From an uncultured Tateyamaria sp. (GTDB lineage: Bacteria > Pseudomonadota > Alphaproteobacteria > Rhodobacterales > Rhodobacteraceae), in the NCBI RefSeq assembly GCF_947503385.1, contig NZ_CANNDO010000001.1, positions 868,001 to 932,000 of the forward strand: DNA of 64,000 nt, given 5' to 3'. Below are positions 18,272 through 27,784 of the stretch, piece by piece. The translations under genes and the position numbers were made by a program. A model generated the notes under the pieces. That model made no database searches. It was given only the letters and a program-made list of their open reading frames with translations, and had not been told where the DNA came from. Position 1 is the first letter of the stretch; each line of letters begins with the position of its first letter.

Positions 18272-19023
18272 CAGAGCTTCTCCAATGTCTTGTCGAGCCA
18301 GCCGAGAAAGCCTGTCGCTTCTTCGGCGACGGGCGCGAGGTAGGGGGCCAGAATGTCGATCTGATCGGTTTCGATCGTGTCCTTGGGCCGTGGCGGCAGG
18401 TAGCGGTTGACGGGTTTGGTGCCCTGTTCCGGCATCAGTTCCATCCCGCCACGCTCGGCGGTCAGTTTGGACACGTTGCTGTCGGGGTCCGCAAAGTCGC
18501 CAAAGTGGCGCGCGCCCGCGGGGCAGGTGCGCACGCAGGCCGGTTCACGGTCTTCTTCGGGCAGGTTTTCGTTATAGATGCGGTCCACGCAGAGGGTGCA
18601 TTTTTTCATCACCTTTTCGACCGCGTCCATTTCGCGCGCGCCGTAGGGGCAGGCCCATGCACACAGGCCGCAGCCAATGCAGTCCGTTTCGTTGACCAGC
18701 ACAATCCCGTCTTCGACCCGCTTGTAGCTGGCCCCGGTGGGGCAGACGGTGACGCAGGGCGCGTCCTCGCAATGCAGACAGGACTTGGGGAAGTGGATCA
18801 ACTGTGCCGCGCCTGCTTCGGGCTGTACCTCGTAACTGTGCACGCGGTTGAGGAAGGTGCCGGACGGATCGCCGCCATAGGCGTCGGTGTCCGACAGGGG
18901 CGCGCCGTAATTTTCGGTATTCCAGCCTTTGCACGAGATCACGCAGGCGTGGCAGCCAACGCAGGTGTCGAGGTCGATGACGAGGCCGAGTTTGCGTTCG
19001 GTGGTTTGGGGCAATGTGGTCAT
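18271..19023 (-). CDS. soeB: 4Fe-4S subunit of SoeABC-type sulfite dehydrogenase
   Basis: 250 residues with four cysteine clusters as in DmsB/SoeB: CVGCHACVISC, CLHCEDAPCVTVC, CIGCGLCAWAC, and CTLC with a later ACVRTC. These carry electrons from the molybdenum subunit to the membrane subunit. The ATG at 19023 overlaps the stop of the 69-residue ORF (ATGA), and a 48-bp repeat ends 24 bases upstream. A Tat signal is absent, so the complex faces the cytoplasm, as known for SoeABC. Confidence 0.88.
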   Translation of the reverse strand: MTTLPQTTERKLGLVIDLDTCVGCHACVISCKGWNTENYGAPLSDTDAYGGDPSGTFLNRVHSYEVQPEAGAAQLIHFPKSCLHCEDAPCVTVCPTGASYKRVEDGIVLVNETDCIGCGLCAWACPYGAREMDAVEKVMKKCTLCVDRIYNENLPEEDREPACVRTCPAGARHFGDFADPDSNVSKLTAERGGMELMPEQGTKPVNRYLPPRPKDTIETDQIDILAPYLAPVAEEATGFLGWLDKTLEKL

Positions 19024-19229
19024 GCGATTGTCCTCATTGTGAGGGCAGGACTGGGGCGCTGCCCCAGACCCCGGAGTATTTGGAAAGAGAAGAAGGCGGG
19101 CGCGTTGTCTGTCGCGCCGATCGGTTGCGTTCTGGTCGCGTCCCAGTTGGCGATGAAGTACACGAACGTGCCGACGGCGATGGCGACAAAGGCCGCAATG
19201 GCGAGCAGGGTTTTCTGGATACCCGTCAT
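19020..19229 (-). CDS. Small single-span membrane protein bridging soeA and soeB
   Basis: 69 residues. Its ATG overlaps the soeA stop (ATGA, 19226-19229) and its stop overlaps the soeB ATG (ATGA, 19020-19023), so ribosomes could pass through all three genes. Residues about 5-28 are one membrane segment (LLAIAAFVAIAVGTFVYFIA). From about residue 45 the sequence is encoded by a dispersed 48-bp repeat, so this tail is probably a by-product of repeat insertion. I do not recognise the family; either a small accessory subunit or a coupling ORF. Confidence 0.6.
   Translation of the reverse strand: MTGIQKTLLAIAAFVAIAVGTFVYFIANWDATRTQPIGATDNAPAFFSFQILRGLGQRPSPALTMRTIA
19048..19095 (-). repeat. Dispersed 48-bp repeat A, copy 1
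   Basis: Read on the - strand it opens CTTCTTCTCTTTCCAAATAC and ends in the hairpin CTGGGGC-AGC-GCCCCAG. It matches copy 2 (62709-62756) at 45 of 48 positions; two of the three differences are the paired bases T/A versus C/G in the stem. It ends 24 bases before the soeB start and lies inside the 69-residue ORF. Confidence 0.85.
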
Positions 19230-22048
19230 TTGCCGACCTTCCAGGACAGTTTGGACGGCCCTTTGCCCACCGGCGACTTGATAGGTGCGAGGCTGGGTTG
19301 GCTTTCGGCTGGGGCGTCTGCCTTTTCGATGCGCACCTTGAGGTCAAACCAAGCGGCCTGTCCGGTGATCGGATCGGAATTCGACCAGCGCAGCCCGTCG
19401 CCTTTGGGCGGGAGCAGTTCGTGGATCAGGTGGTTCAGCAGGAAACCGCGGGTGGCTTCGGGCGCGTCTTCGTCCAACGCCCATGCGCCCTTGCGTTTGC
19501 CGATCGCGTTCCACGTCCAAACGGTGTTGGGGTTGAGTGCTGCCATTTCGAGAACAGGCACAGTGATCTCGCCATGCGGTGAGATCACGCGCGCCCAATC
19601 GCCGTCTGTCAGACCGTGCAGGCGCATCAGATTCGTGGGCACATAAAGCGGGTTGTGGCCGTGCAACTGCCGCAGCCATGCGTTCTGCGAACCCCACGAG
19701 TGGTACATCGCCATGGGCCGTTGGGTCAGCGCCGTGATCGGGTAGGCCTCGGCCCGGTTGTCGGGGGCGGGGTCGTACCAGATCGGCAGCGGGTCCATCG
19801 TTTCAAGGATGCGCGCGCGCAGGTGTTCGGGCGGCTGGCGGTCCCCATGCCCTTCGGCGGCCAGTTGGAACCGGCGCATCGGCTCGACATAGAGTGAGAA
19901 GAGGTAAGGCTGCGGGCTGTCAAACAGGCCAAGTTCCACCGCCCAGTCCTGATATGCGCTGTTCCATGGCTTGTAATACAGCGCCTCGTCCGGGATGTGA
20001 CCGACCCAGAAGCCGCCATTGTTGATATAGCTGTCAAGCTGGCCTTCGTTCACGTCGCCACGTCCGTTTGTCAGCCCCTTGTCGCTCATCCGCCATCCGG
20101 CGAGAGGACCGATGCCCGGTTTGCGCTGGTGGTTGACGATGTAATCGCCGTAGTCGGCATATTTCTGGCTGCCGTCCTCGTTGGTGAAACCCGGAAGACC
20201 CAGCCGCGCGCCCAGATCACAGAGCACCGACTGGAACCCCCGCACGTCGCGGTCGGGTTCGATCACGGGCCAGCGGATCGCGTCCGCCGCCGCGTCGGCC
20301 TCGCAGATGGGACGGTCGAGCAGTGAGATGCAGTCGTGCCGTTCCAGATAGGTGGTGTCCGGTAGAATCAGGTCCGCATAGGCGACCATTTCGGAACTAT
20401 ACGCATCCGAATAGATAATGCGTGGGATGACATATTCGCCCTCTTCGTCCTGATCCGTCAGCATGTCGATCACGCCGCGCGTGTTCATGGACGAGTTCCA
20501 CGACATGTTGGCCATATACATGAACAACGTGTCGATCTTGTACGGGTCACCTGCATGGGCGTTCGATATGACCATGTGCATCAGCCCGTGCGCCGACATC
20601 GGGTTTTCCCATGTGAAGGCCTTGTCGATGCGGGCGGGCGTGCCGTCCTCTTTGAGTGCCAGATCGTCGGGACCGTGAACAAAGCCCAGATGCGGGCCGT
20701 CCAGAGGTGCGGCGGGTGTGACGCCGCAATGCGGTTTGGGGTGGGCGGTTGCAGGTTTGGGGTAGGGCGGTTTGAAGCGGAAGCCGCCCGGCACCTCGAC
20801 CGTGCCGAGAATTATTTGCAGCACGTGCAGCGCGCGGCAGGTCTGGAACCCGTTGGCGTGCGCTGAAATCCCGCGCATGGAGTGGAACGACACAGGCCGC
20901 CCGGTCATGGTCTTGTGCGTCTCACCGCGGAAGTCGGTCCATTCCTGATCTAACTCGAACGCTTCTTCGAAAGCGGTGCGCGCAATTTCAGCGGCGAGGG
21001 CGCGGATGCGGGGGGCGGGAATGCCAACACGGTCAGCGACGGCTTCGGGGGTGTATTCGTCTTGCAGGTAACGCTCGGCCATGTGGTGCATGACAGTGCG
21101 GTGGGTCACGCCCGCGTGGCGGTAGGTGGCCGACAGATCCGGCTTCACACCCTTTTGGTCGAACGGGGTCAGCTTGCCCGCGGCGCGGTCCATCACCAGT
21201 TCCTTGCCCGCGTCGTCGCGCAAGAGCAGACCGAATTCAGGCGACTTTTCGTCGCCATTCACGAAACAAGGCGCGTTGGTGAACCGCGCGAGATAGTCCA
21301 GATCAATGCGCCCGGCTTTCATCAGGCAATGCACGATGGACAGGATCAGCAAACCGTCCGTGCCGGGGGTAATGCCAAACCAGTCGTCCGCAACAGCGTT
21401 GTAGCCGGTGCGGATCGGGTTCACGCCAACGACGCGCGCGCCGCGGGCCTTGATCTTGCCGATACCCATCTTGATCGGGTTGCTGTCGTGATCCTCGGCG
21501 ACGCCAAAGAGGACAAAGAGTTTGGTGTGATCCCAGTCAGGTTGGCCAAACTCCCAGAACGCGCCGCCCATTGTATAGATGCCTGCCGCGGCCATGTTGA
21601 CCGAGCAAAAGCCGCCATGGGCCGCGTAGTTGGGCGTGCCAAAGTTCTGGGCAAAGAAGCTGGTAAAGCTCTGCGATTGGTCACGGCCTGTGAAAAACGC
21701 GAGCTTTGACGGATCATCCTTGCGGATCGGAGCCAGCCAGTCAGTGGCGATTTCCAGCGCCTCGTCCCAGCTTATTTCCTCGAATTCGCCTGACCCGCGC
21801 GGCCCCACACGTTTCAGCGGCGCGCGAAGCCGCGACGGCGCGTTGACCTGCATGATGCCCGCCGACCCCTTGGCGCAGAGCACGCCTTTGTTCACCGGGT
21901 GGTCTTTGTTGCCCTCGATATAGGCGACCTCGCCGTCCTTCATGTGGACGTTGATGCCGCAGCGACAGGCACACATGTAGCACGTCGTCTTGCGCACCTC
22001 GTCTGACACCTTGGGCGACAGGTCAATCGTCGGTTGGTCCTTGGGCAT
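19226..22048 (-). CDS. soeA: Molybdopterin oxidoreductase, catalytic subunit of SoeABC-type sulfite dehydrogenase
   Basis: 940 residues. The N-terminal cluster TTCYMCACRCGINVHMKDG with a later VLCAKG supplies the four Cys of the 4Fe-4S site; the molybdopterin-binding domains and a C-terminal dinucleotide-binding fold (TQRPMAMYHSWGSQNAWLRQ) follow. No Tat signal is present. With soeB and soeC it would oxidise sulfite to sulfate in the cytoplasm with quinone as acceptor. DMSO or thiosulfate/polysulfide reductase function is the alternative; the neighbours, which generate sulfite through Xsc, make sulfite much more likely. ATG at 22048 follows AAAGGAGCC and shares a base with the ackA stop. Confidence 0.85.
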   Translation of the reverse strand: MPKDQPTIDLSPKVSDEVRKTTCYMCACRCGINVHMKDGEVAYIEGNKDHPVNKGVLCAKGSAGIMQVNAPSRLRAPLKRVGPRGSGEFEEISWDEALEIATDWLAPIRKDDPSKLAFFTGRDQSQSFTSFFAQNFGTPNYAAHGGFCSVNMAAAGIYTMGGAFWEFGQPDWDHTKLFVLFGVAEDHDSNPIKMGIGKIKARGARVVGVNPIRTGYNAVADDWFGITPGTDGLLILSIVHCLMKAGRIDLDYLARFTNAPCFVNGDEKSPEFGLLLRDDAGKELVMDRAAGKLTPFDQKGVKPDLSATYRHAGVTHRTVMHHMAERYLQDEYTPEAVADRVGIPAPRIRALAAEIARTAFEEAFELDQEWTDFRGETHKTMTGRPVSFHSMRGISAHANGFQTCRALHVLQIILGTVEVPGGFRFKPPYPKPATAHPKPHCGVTPAAPLDGPHLGFVHGPDDLALKEDGTPARIDKAFTWENPMSAHGLMHMVISNAHAGDPYKIDTLFMYMANMSWNSSMNTRGVIDMLTDQDEEGEYVIPRIIYSDAYSSEMVAYADLILPDTTYLERHDCISLLDRPICEADAAADAIRWPVIEPDRDVRGFQSVLCDLGARLGLPGFTNEDGSQKYADYGDYIVNHQRKPGIGPLAGWRMSDKGLTNGRGDVNEGQLDSYINNGGFWVGHIPDEALYYKPWNSAYQDWAVELGLFDSPQPYLFSLYVEPMRRFQLAAEGHGDRQPPEHLRARILETMDPLPIWYDPAPDNRAEAYPITALTQRPMAMYHSWGSQNAWLRQLHGHNPLYVPTNLMRLHGLTDGDWARVISPHGEITVPVLEMAALNPNTVWTWNAIGKRKGAWALDEDAPEATRGFLLNHLIHELLPPKGDGLRWSNSDPITGQAAWFDLKVRIEKADAPAESQPSLAPIKSPVGKGPSKLSWKVGK

Positions 22049-23115
22049 CAGGTGGCTCCTTTCATGCACGCGAGGGCATCGTTCGCGATTTGTCGTTCTT
22101 CGTCAGCTTTGACCACATGCACCGGCACGTCACCAAAAAGCGCAAGATGCTTGACTATTCGGTCCCGTATGGGAGCTGCGTTCTCGCCTATGCCGCCAGT
22201 AAAGGCGATGGCATCCAGCCCGCCCATGGCAACAATAGCAGAGCCGGCATGGCGCGCGGCCCAATAGCAGAAATGGTCGACGGCGAGCCGGGCTGCATCC
22301 GTGTCGGCGGCGAGGAGAAGGCGCATATCGTTGCTTCCACCCAAACCCTTGAGCCCGCTTTCCTTGTTCAGCAGGCGACCGGCTTCTTCGGCACCGTAGA
22401 TCTCGGCAAGGCGCAGCACGGCCATGCCGTCTATGGCTCCGGACCGGGTGCCCATGGTCAGCCCATCCAGCGGCGAGTAGCCCATGGAGGTAGCAACGGA
22501 GACGCCCTTGTGGATCGCGCAAAGCGATGCGCCGGAGCCGAGGTGAAACGCGAGCAGGCGTTCGGGCAAGGCATCGCCGAATTGCGTGACAATCCATGCA
22601 TAGCTGAGGCCGTGGAACCCATAGCGCCGGATGCCCATTGACCGGGCCTCCTTGGGCAGGGCGTAGGTCGTCGCGACTTCTGGTTGATGGGCGTGGAAGG
22701 CCGTGCCGAAGCTTGCATATTGCGGCAGGTTCGGTGCCAGCGCTTGCAGCGCGCGGATACCAGCGAGGTTGTTGGGGTTGTGCAGCGGGGCAAGCGGCGT
22801 GGCGGCTTCGATCCCTGCAATCACGGTGTCGTCTACCGCGCAGGGTTCAACGAGTGACGTGCCACCATGTACCACCCGGTGCGCACCGGCGGTCAATGCG
22901 CTAGCCTCGATCCCTTGCCGGGCGAGGCTGTCGAGGATCATCACGAGGGCCGCGTCGTGATCCGGCGCGGCGACATTCTGGTCCTCGGTCCCAAGTGTGA
23001 GATGTGCAAGCGCGCCGCCAATGCCGCTGACCTGCCCTGCCATCACTTCGGTCAGGTCGGTCGTGAACACGCCCACCTTGATGGAGGACGAGCCTGCATT
23101 GACGACGAGGATCAT
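22048..23115 (-). CDS. ackA: Acetate kinase
   Basis: 355 residues, a little shorter than the common 400. Signature MILVVNAGSSSIKVGVF opens the protein; HRVVHGG, RRYGFHGLSY and AFTGGIGENAA are the other acetokinase blocks. It converts acetyl phosphate plus ADP to acetate plus ATP. The start overlaps the pta stop (ATGA) and the stop overlaps the soeA start, so it is embedded in the xsc-pta-ackA-soe run. Confidence 0.95.
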   Translation of the reverse strand: MILVVNAGSSSIKVGVFTTDLTEVMAGQVSGIGGALAHLTLGTEDQNVAAPDHDAALVMILDSLARQGIEASALTAGAHRVVHGGTSLVEPCAVDDTVIAGIEAATPLAPLHNPNNLAGIRALQALAPNLPQYASFGTAFHAHQPEVATTYALPKEARSMGIRRYGFHGLSYAWIVTQFGDALPERLLAFHLGSGASLCAIHKGVSVATSMGYSPLDGLTMGTRSGAIDGMAVLRLAEIYGAEEAGRLLNKESGLKGLGGSNDMRLLLAADTDAARLAVDHFCYWAARHAGSAIVAMGGLDAIAFTGGIGENAAPIRDRIVKHLALFGDVPVHVVKADEERQIANDALACMKGAT

Positions 23116-24041
23116 GTGGCTGCCATGATCGCGCCGAGCGCGATGGAGGACAGCCGTGCCGCCGCCGGATCGGCCCGCGATGTCAGGAGGATCGGCACCT
23201 TGGCACCCATTACGATGCCCCCCGCACACCCGCCGGCGAGGTAGACAAAGGATTTGAACAGCCCGTTGCCCGACACGATGTCCGGTACGATGATCGCGTC
23301 GGCCTGACCTGCGACGGGGTCGTCGGTCAGCTTTTTCGCGGCGACGGATTTGGGCGACATGATCAGGTCAAAGGCCAGCGGGCCGGAGAAATCCGCGCCG
23401 TCTATGTTCTCTTTGGCCCAGGTGCAAAGCTCGTCCGCTTCCATCGAGGAGGGGACCGACGGTATCGCGCTTTCGGTGGCGGACAGGAACGCGACCTTGG
23501 GGCGCGCGTTGCCTAGCTTGTGCAGCAGCTTGACGACCTCGCCCGTCGCGTCCTTGCGGGTGTCGATGTTCGGGTCCACGTTCACCGCAGCGTCCGAGAT
23601 CGTGATGGACCCGGTGCCGTCAGGCGTCGTGATGTGAAAGATGTGGACAAAGCGGCGGCCCGTCCGCAGGCCCGCATCGCGAGACACGGCGGCTTTCATG
23701 AATGCATCCGTATGGAGTTGCCCCTTCATCAGGACATCTGCACGGCCCTCACCGCAGGCCAGCGCCGCGGCCATGCCTGACGCGGCCTCGCCCTCGGCCT
23801 CGATGATCTCATACCCGGAAATGTCCCAGTCGAGCTTGGCGGCCTCGTCCTCGATCATGTGCCGCTCGCCGGTAAAGACGGGCACCATCATGTTTGCCTC
23901 GGTCGCTTCTTTTGCGGCCAGCATCGGCAATGGTGCGCCCGCGCGGGCGATGGCCACGCGTGGGCTGGGGGCCTTTTGCGCCATCTCGATGATGTGCGCA
24001 GGCGGTACGGCCACGGCGTCAGACAGAAAGGATTGGGGCAC
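23112..24041 (-). CDS. pta: Phosphate acetyltransferase
   Basis: 309 residues: the short Pta form with the PTA/PTB catalytic domain only. Blocks include VLMKGQLHTDAFMKA, ISDAAVNVDPN, PSSMEADELCTWA and the C-terminal GGCAGGIVMGAKVPILLTSRAD. It turns the acetyl phosphate from Xsc into acetyl-CoA. There is no ATG near the family start; GTG at 24041, preceded by an AGAGGCGG, is taken, with TTG at 24062 as the alternative. Confidence 0.92.
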   Translation of the reverse strand: MPQSFLSDAVAVPPAHIIEMAQKAPSPRVAIARAGAPLPMLAAKEATEANMMVPVFTGERHMIEDEAAKLDWDISGYEIIEAEGEAASGMAAALACGEGRADVLMKGQLHTDAFMKAAVSRDAGLRTGRRFVHIFHITTPDGTGSITISDAAVNVDPNIDTRKDATGEVVKLLHKLGNARPKVAFLSATESAIPSVPSSMEADELCTWAKENIDGADFSGPLAFDLIMSPKSVAAKKLTDDPVAGQADAIIVPDIVSGNGLFKSFVYLAGGCAGGIVMGAKVPILLTSRADPAAARLSSIALGAIMAAT

Positions 24042-24113
24042 GTTAATACCGCCTCTGGTCAAAATACAAAATCAGGGGCAAGCCTAGCCTGCCCCTGATC
24101 CATGTCTATCGGA

Positions 24114-25895
24114 TTACGCCGCGTCTTGGGGACGCATGTCATCCTTGGAGATACCCGCAACCGACACCGGTTTTTTCATCGCGTCGCGGCGGAAAGGCTC
24201 GCCCAGTTCCTGGTTCAGCAGCACCTCGATCAGCGTGGTCTTGCCGTGGTTCATCTGGTCGTCGATGGCCTTGTTCAGGGCGGCGGTCAGTTCCTCCATG
24301 CCCTTGACCGCGACACCTTCGAGGCCACAGGCCCGTGCGATCCCGGCATAGGACACCTCTTCATCCAACTCGGTGCCGACAAAGTTATCGTCGAACCACA
24401 GGGTCGAGTTCCGCTTTTCCGCACCCCACTGGTAGTTGCGGAACACGATCTGCGTGACCGGCGGCCAGTCACCGCGACCGATGGCCGTCAGTTCGTTGAC
24501 CGCGATACCAAAGGCACCGTCCCCGGCAAAACCGACAACCGGCACATCCGGCTGGCCGATCTTGGCGCCGACGATGGCGGGCAGGCCGTAGCCGCAGGGA
24601 CCAAAGAGGCCGGGTGCGAGGTATTTGCGACCCGCGTCAAAGTCCGGGTAGGCGTTGCCGATGGCGCAGTTGTTGCCGATGTCCGAGCTGATGATGGCCT
24701 CGCGGGGCAGGGCGGACTGGATCGCGCGCCACGCCATACGGGGGCTCATCCAGTCGGGCTTGTCCGCGCGGGCGCGCTGGTTCCATGTGGTGCCGGGATC
24801 GTCGTCCTCGTGGTCCATGGACGCCAGTTGCTGCTTCCACGCCGATTTTGTCTGCGCAATCTTGTTCTTGCGCTCGTCACGGCCTGCGTCGCCCGCGTCG
24901 TCGGACAGGTTGGCGAGGATGCCATTGGCCACTTTGGCCGCATCACCCACGATGCCCACAGTGACCTTCTTGGTCAGGCCAATGCGGTTGGGGTTGATGT
25001 CGACCTGAATGATCTTGGCGTCTGTCGGCCAGTAGTCGATGCCATAGCCCGGCAGGGTCGAGAACGGGTTGAGCCGTGTGCCAAGGCACAGGACCACATC
25101 CGCGCCGTTGATCAATTCCATGCCCGCCTTGGAGCCGTTGTAGCCGAGCGGGCCAGCAAACAGCGGGTGCGAGCCGGGAAAGGCGTCGTTGTGCTGGTAG
25201 CCCACGCAAACCGGCGCAGTCAGCCGTTCGGCCAGCGCCATGGAGGCGTCGATGCCGCCGTCGGACAGGACAACACCCGCACCGTTCAGGATCACCGGAT
25301 TCTTGGCTTCGGACAGCAGTTTGGCCGCGTCCTTGACCGAGTTTTCGCCGCCCGGGGACACTTCGAATTCGATCGGGTCGACAATCTCGACATCGATTAT
25401 TTGCGTCCAGAAGTCGCGCGGAATGTTCAGCTGTGCGGGGCCGGACAGGCGCTTGGCCTGACTGATGACGCGTGTAAGCACTTCGACCACGCGGGTGGGG
25501 TCACGCACCTCTTCCTGATAGGCGACCATGTCTTCGAAAAGTTTCATCTGCTCGACTTCCTGAAAACCGCCCTGACCGATGGTCTTGTTCGCGGCCTGCG
25601 GGGTCACCAAAAGCAGGGGCGTATGATTCCAGTATGCAGTTTTAACGGCGGTGACGAAGTTGGTGATGCCGGGGCCGTTTTGCGCGATCATCATCGACAC
25701 TTTGCCGGTGGCGCGGGTGAAGCCATCGGACATGAAGCCGGCAGAGCCTTCGTGGGCGCAGTCCCAGAATTTGATCCCAGCAGCCGGGAACAGATCAGAG
25801 ATCGGCATCATGGCCGAACCGATGATCCCGAACGCGTGTTCAATGCCGTGACGCTGGAGGCATTTCACAAAGGCTTCTTCGGTCGTCATTTTCAT
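24114..25895 (-). CDS. xsc: Sulfoacetaldehyde acetyltransferase
   Basis: 593 residues, typical for Xsc. The N-terminus MKMTTEEAFVKCLQRHGIEH and FGIIGSAMMPISDLFPAAG is characteristic of this ThDP enzyme and differs from acetolactate synthase; the ThDP pyrophosphate motif GDGAFGIAVNELTAI ... FRNYQWGAEK is near residue 470. It cleaves sulfoacetaldehyde with phosphate into acetyl phosphate and sulfite, the carbon-sulfur bond-breaking step of taurine degradation. A GGAG precedes the ATG at 25895; a 72-bp gap follows to pta. Confidence 0.97.
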   Translation of the reverse strand: MKMTTEEAFVKCLQRHGIEHAFGIIGSAMMPISDLFPAAGIKFWDCAHEGSAGFMSDGFTRATGKVSMMIAQNGPGITNFVTAVKTAYWNHTPLLLVTPQAANKTIGQGGFQEVEQMKLFEDMVAYQEEVRDPTRVVEVLTRVISQAKRLSGPAQLNIPRDFWTQIIDVEIVDPIEFEVSPGGENSVKDAAKLLSEAKNPVILNGAGVVLSDGGIDASMALAERLTAPVCVGYQHNDAFPGSHPLFAGPLGYNGSKAGMELINGADVVLCLGTRLNPFSTLPGYGIDYWPTDAKIIQVDINPNRIGLTKKVTVGIVGDAAKVANGILANLSDDAGDAGRDERKNKIAQTKSAWKQQLASMDHEDDDPGTTWNQRARADKPDWMSPRMAWRAIQSALPREAIISSDIGNNCAIGNAYPDFDAGRKYLAPGLFGPCGYGLPAIVGAKIGQPDVPVVGFAGDGAFGIAVNELTAIGRGDWPPVTQIVFRNYQWGAEKRNSTLWFDDNFVGTELDEEVSYAGIARACGLEGVAVKGMEELTAALNKAIDDQMNHGKTTLIEVLLNQELGEPFRRDAMKKPVSVAGISKDDMRPQDAA

Positions 25896-26007
25896 GTGGA
25901 GCACTCCGATAGGGGGCGATGATTCGCCCAGTGTGAGGATTCGCGCCAACCTATAGGGCTGGGGGCGTGTGCGTTAGGGCCAGAACAAAAGTCGATTTAA
26001 GGCCAGA

Positions 26008-27465
26008 TCAGGCGTTCAGGACGTCTCGTACAATGCTAAGCCCATCGGCAATACGTGTGTGCGGAATGGATGAGTATCCAAGCCGGTAGAAATTGCGCGG
26101 CGGCGCGTCGCCCGCAAAGAACGCGTGACCCGGTTCGATCAGCACGCTGCGTGCCTCAAGCGCTTTGGCTCGTTCGACCGTATCCACGCCTTGCGGCGCG
26201 CGCATCCAAAAGGATGACCCGCCAAAGGCACCCATGCCCGCCACGCTTAACCCTGCGACGTCAATGGCCGCCTGCATCGCCTCCCGCCGGGCCTGAAGGG
26301 CCGCGCTCATCTTGCGAATCTGCGCATCATAATGGCCCATCGACAGGAAATAGGCCGCGGTGCGCTGGATGTGCCCCGGCGGGTGCCGCAGAACAGAGGT
26401 GCGGAGCGCCCGCGCCTCGCGCACAAACGGCTCCGACCCCACCAGATACCCCAGCCGCAATCCCGGAAAGAGCGACTTGGAAAAGCTGCCCACATAGATC
26501 ACGCGCCCATCCTGATCCATGGATTTGAGCGCGGGGGAGGGCGGTTCGAGAAAGGACATCTCGAACTCGTAGTCGTCCTCGACAATCAGCGCATCCAGCT
26601 CTGCCGCCTTGTCCAGCAGCGCCTGCCTGCGCGTCATGGGCATCGTGGCGGTGGTCGGGCATTGGTGGCTGGGAGTGCAGAAAATCACGTCCGTCTCAGG
26701 CGGCAATCCATCCGGGGGCAGCCCGTCTCCGTCCACGCGCACCGGCACCATATGACATCGCGACTGGGTCAGGATATCCCGCAACGCGGGGTAGCATGGG
26801 TCCTCAAACGCGGCGGTCCGGCGTTGCGTCAGCAGCACTTGGGCGGCCAGCCACAGGGCATTCTGGGCACCAAGGGTGATCAGGATCTGATCACTGCTGG
26901 CGGCGATGCCGCGGCGGGGCAAGGTGTTGCGCTGAATAAATTCGATCAGCTGCGGGTCGTCCTGGTCAAAGTAATCGGAGGTGAGCGAGGCAAAATCGCG
27001 TTGTCCCAGCGCCTGCAATGCACATTGCCGCCAGTTGGTATGGTCGAACAATTGCGGGTCGGTCTGACCATAGATGAACGGATATTTGTAGCGCGCCCAG
27101 TCTTGCGGCTTGCTCAGCGTGACACCACCGGCAAAGCGTTGTCCTATGGCACGGGTCCAGTCCACTGCATCTTCGGTGGTGGTCTGTGGGCGAAAGACCG
27201 GTGGAACGGGTGCATTGCCCGAAACGAAATAGCCCGAACGTCCCCGCGACACGAGGTAGTCAGACGCGACAAGCTCGGTGTAGGCGAGCGTGACAGTTAT
27301 GCGGCTGATGCCCAGATGCGCGGCCAGCTTGCGGGTCGACGGCAGCTTTTCCCCTGCGCCAAAGCGACCTGATAGAATGCCATGCGCCACCATCTGCTGC
27401 ACCTGATTTTGCAGCGTGCCCTGATGGTGAGGCTGGAGAAAGAATGTTTCGACAGGAAGCGCCAT
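26008..27465 (-). CDS. tauR: MocR-type (GntR/aminotransferase) regulator of taurine genes
   Basis: 485 residues. An N-terminal GntR winged helix (KLPSTRKLAAHLGISRITVTLAYTEL in two short blocks, about residues 40-65) is fused to a fold-type I aminotransferase domain with the PLP-lysine block YVGSFSKSLFPGLRLGY. TauR of Rhodobacter capsulatus has this layout and activates taurine genes when taurine is present. The gene reads in the same direction as xsc but is separated by 112 bp. Direct repeats lie 15 bases upstream of its start codon. Confidence 0.88.
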   Translation of the reverse strand: MALPVETFFLQPHHQGTLQNQVQQMVAHGILSGRFGAGEKLPSTRKLAAHLGISRITVTLAYTELVASDYLVSRGRSGYFVSGNAPVPPVFRPQTTTEDAVDWTRAIGQRFAGGVTLSKPQDWARYKYPFIYGQTDPQLFDHTNWRQCALQALGQRDFASLTSDYFDQDDPQLIEFIQRNTLPRRGIAASSDQILITLGAQNALWLAAQVLLTQRRTAAFEDPCYPALRDILTQSRCHMVPVRVDGDGLPPDGLPPETDVIFCTPSHQCPTTATMPMTRRQALLDKAAELDALIVEDDYEFEMSFLEPPSPALKSMDQDGRVIYVGSFSKSLFPGLRLGYLVGSEPFVREARALRTSVLRHPPGHIQRTAAYFLSMGHYDAQIRKMSAALQARREAMQAAIDVAGLSVAGMGAFGGSSFWMRAPQGVDTVERAKALEARSVLIEPGHAFFAGDAPPRNFYRLGYSSIPHTRIADGLSIVRDVLNA

Positions 27466-27784
27466 GTAGCGAGCTTACACTGGATATAAGTGAACCGCAA
27501 ACTGGCATTAAGCGCAGTTGAAACCCCATTGGGCGGATTTACCAATTCATCACTTAATGAGACAATACGTATCATTTTTGGATCGTACGCGCAAGCGCAC
27601 GTGATGTTTCAACCTTACACCACACATGTGCCAGTTGGTTACACGGAACGTGTTGCACCGGTTAGGGTGAGGGTTTGGTTGCTTTCGCAAAGGGCGTCCG
27701 ATGCTGCGCGGGCTGTTAATCTACCATTCTGAAAAGCTGCAAAAACGGGCGCACGTAACGCGGCGACGGCCAACTGAGCCATCA
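27466..27784. other. 319-bp intergenic region between the EamA gene and tauR
   Basis: Less GC-rich than the flanking genes. It holds the candidate TauR repeats at its tauR end. The remainder shows short open frames in several directions, none with a recognisable product or good start, and no hairpin with a T-run. Confidence 0.6.
27480..27514. promoter_or_regulatory. Direct repeats before tauR, candidate TauR operator
   Basis: CTGGATATAAGTG (27480-27492) and CTGGCATTAAGCG (27502-27514) repeat with a 22-bp period and share CTGG-n3-TAAG-n-G. From memory, the R. capsulatus TauR site is a tandem CTGGACYTAA, to which the first copy is close. MocR regulators usually bind such direct repeats. Position next to tauR suggests autoregulation. 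Confidence 0.5.

Noticed and set aside
17399-22048. DMSO reductase (dmsABC) as the identity of the molybdoenzyme
   Set aside because: The family layout is shared, but there is no Tat signal on the large subunit and the genes are coupled to xsc-pta-ackA, which produce sulfite. Kept only as an alternative.
24102-25922. A 606-codon frame on the + strand across xsc
   Set aside because: Exact antisense of xsc; His/Arg/Gly-rich translation with no family features, a usual effect of high GC.
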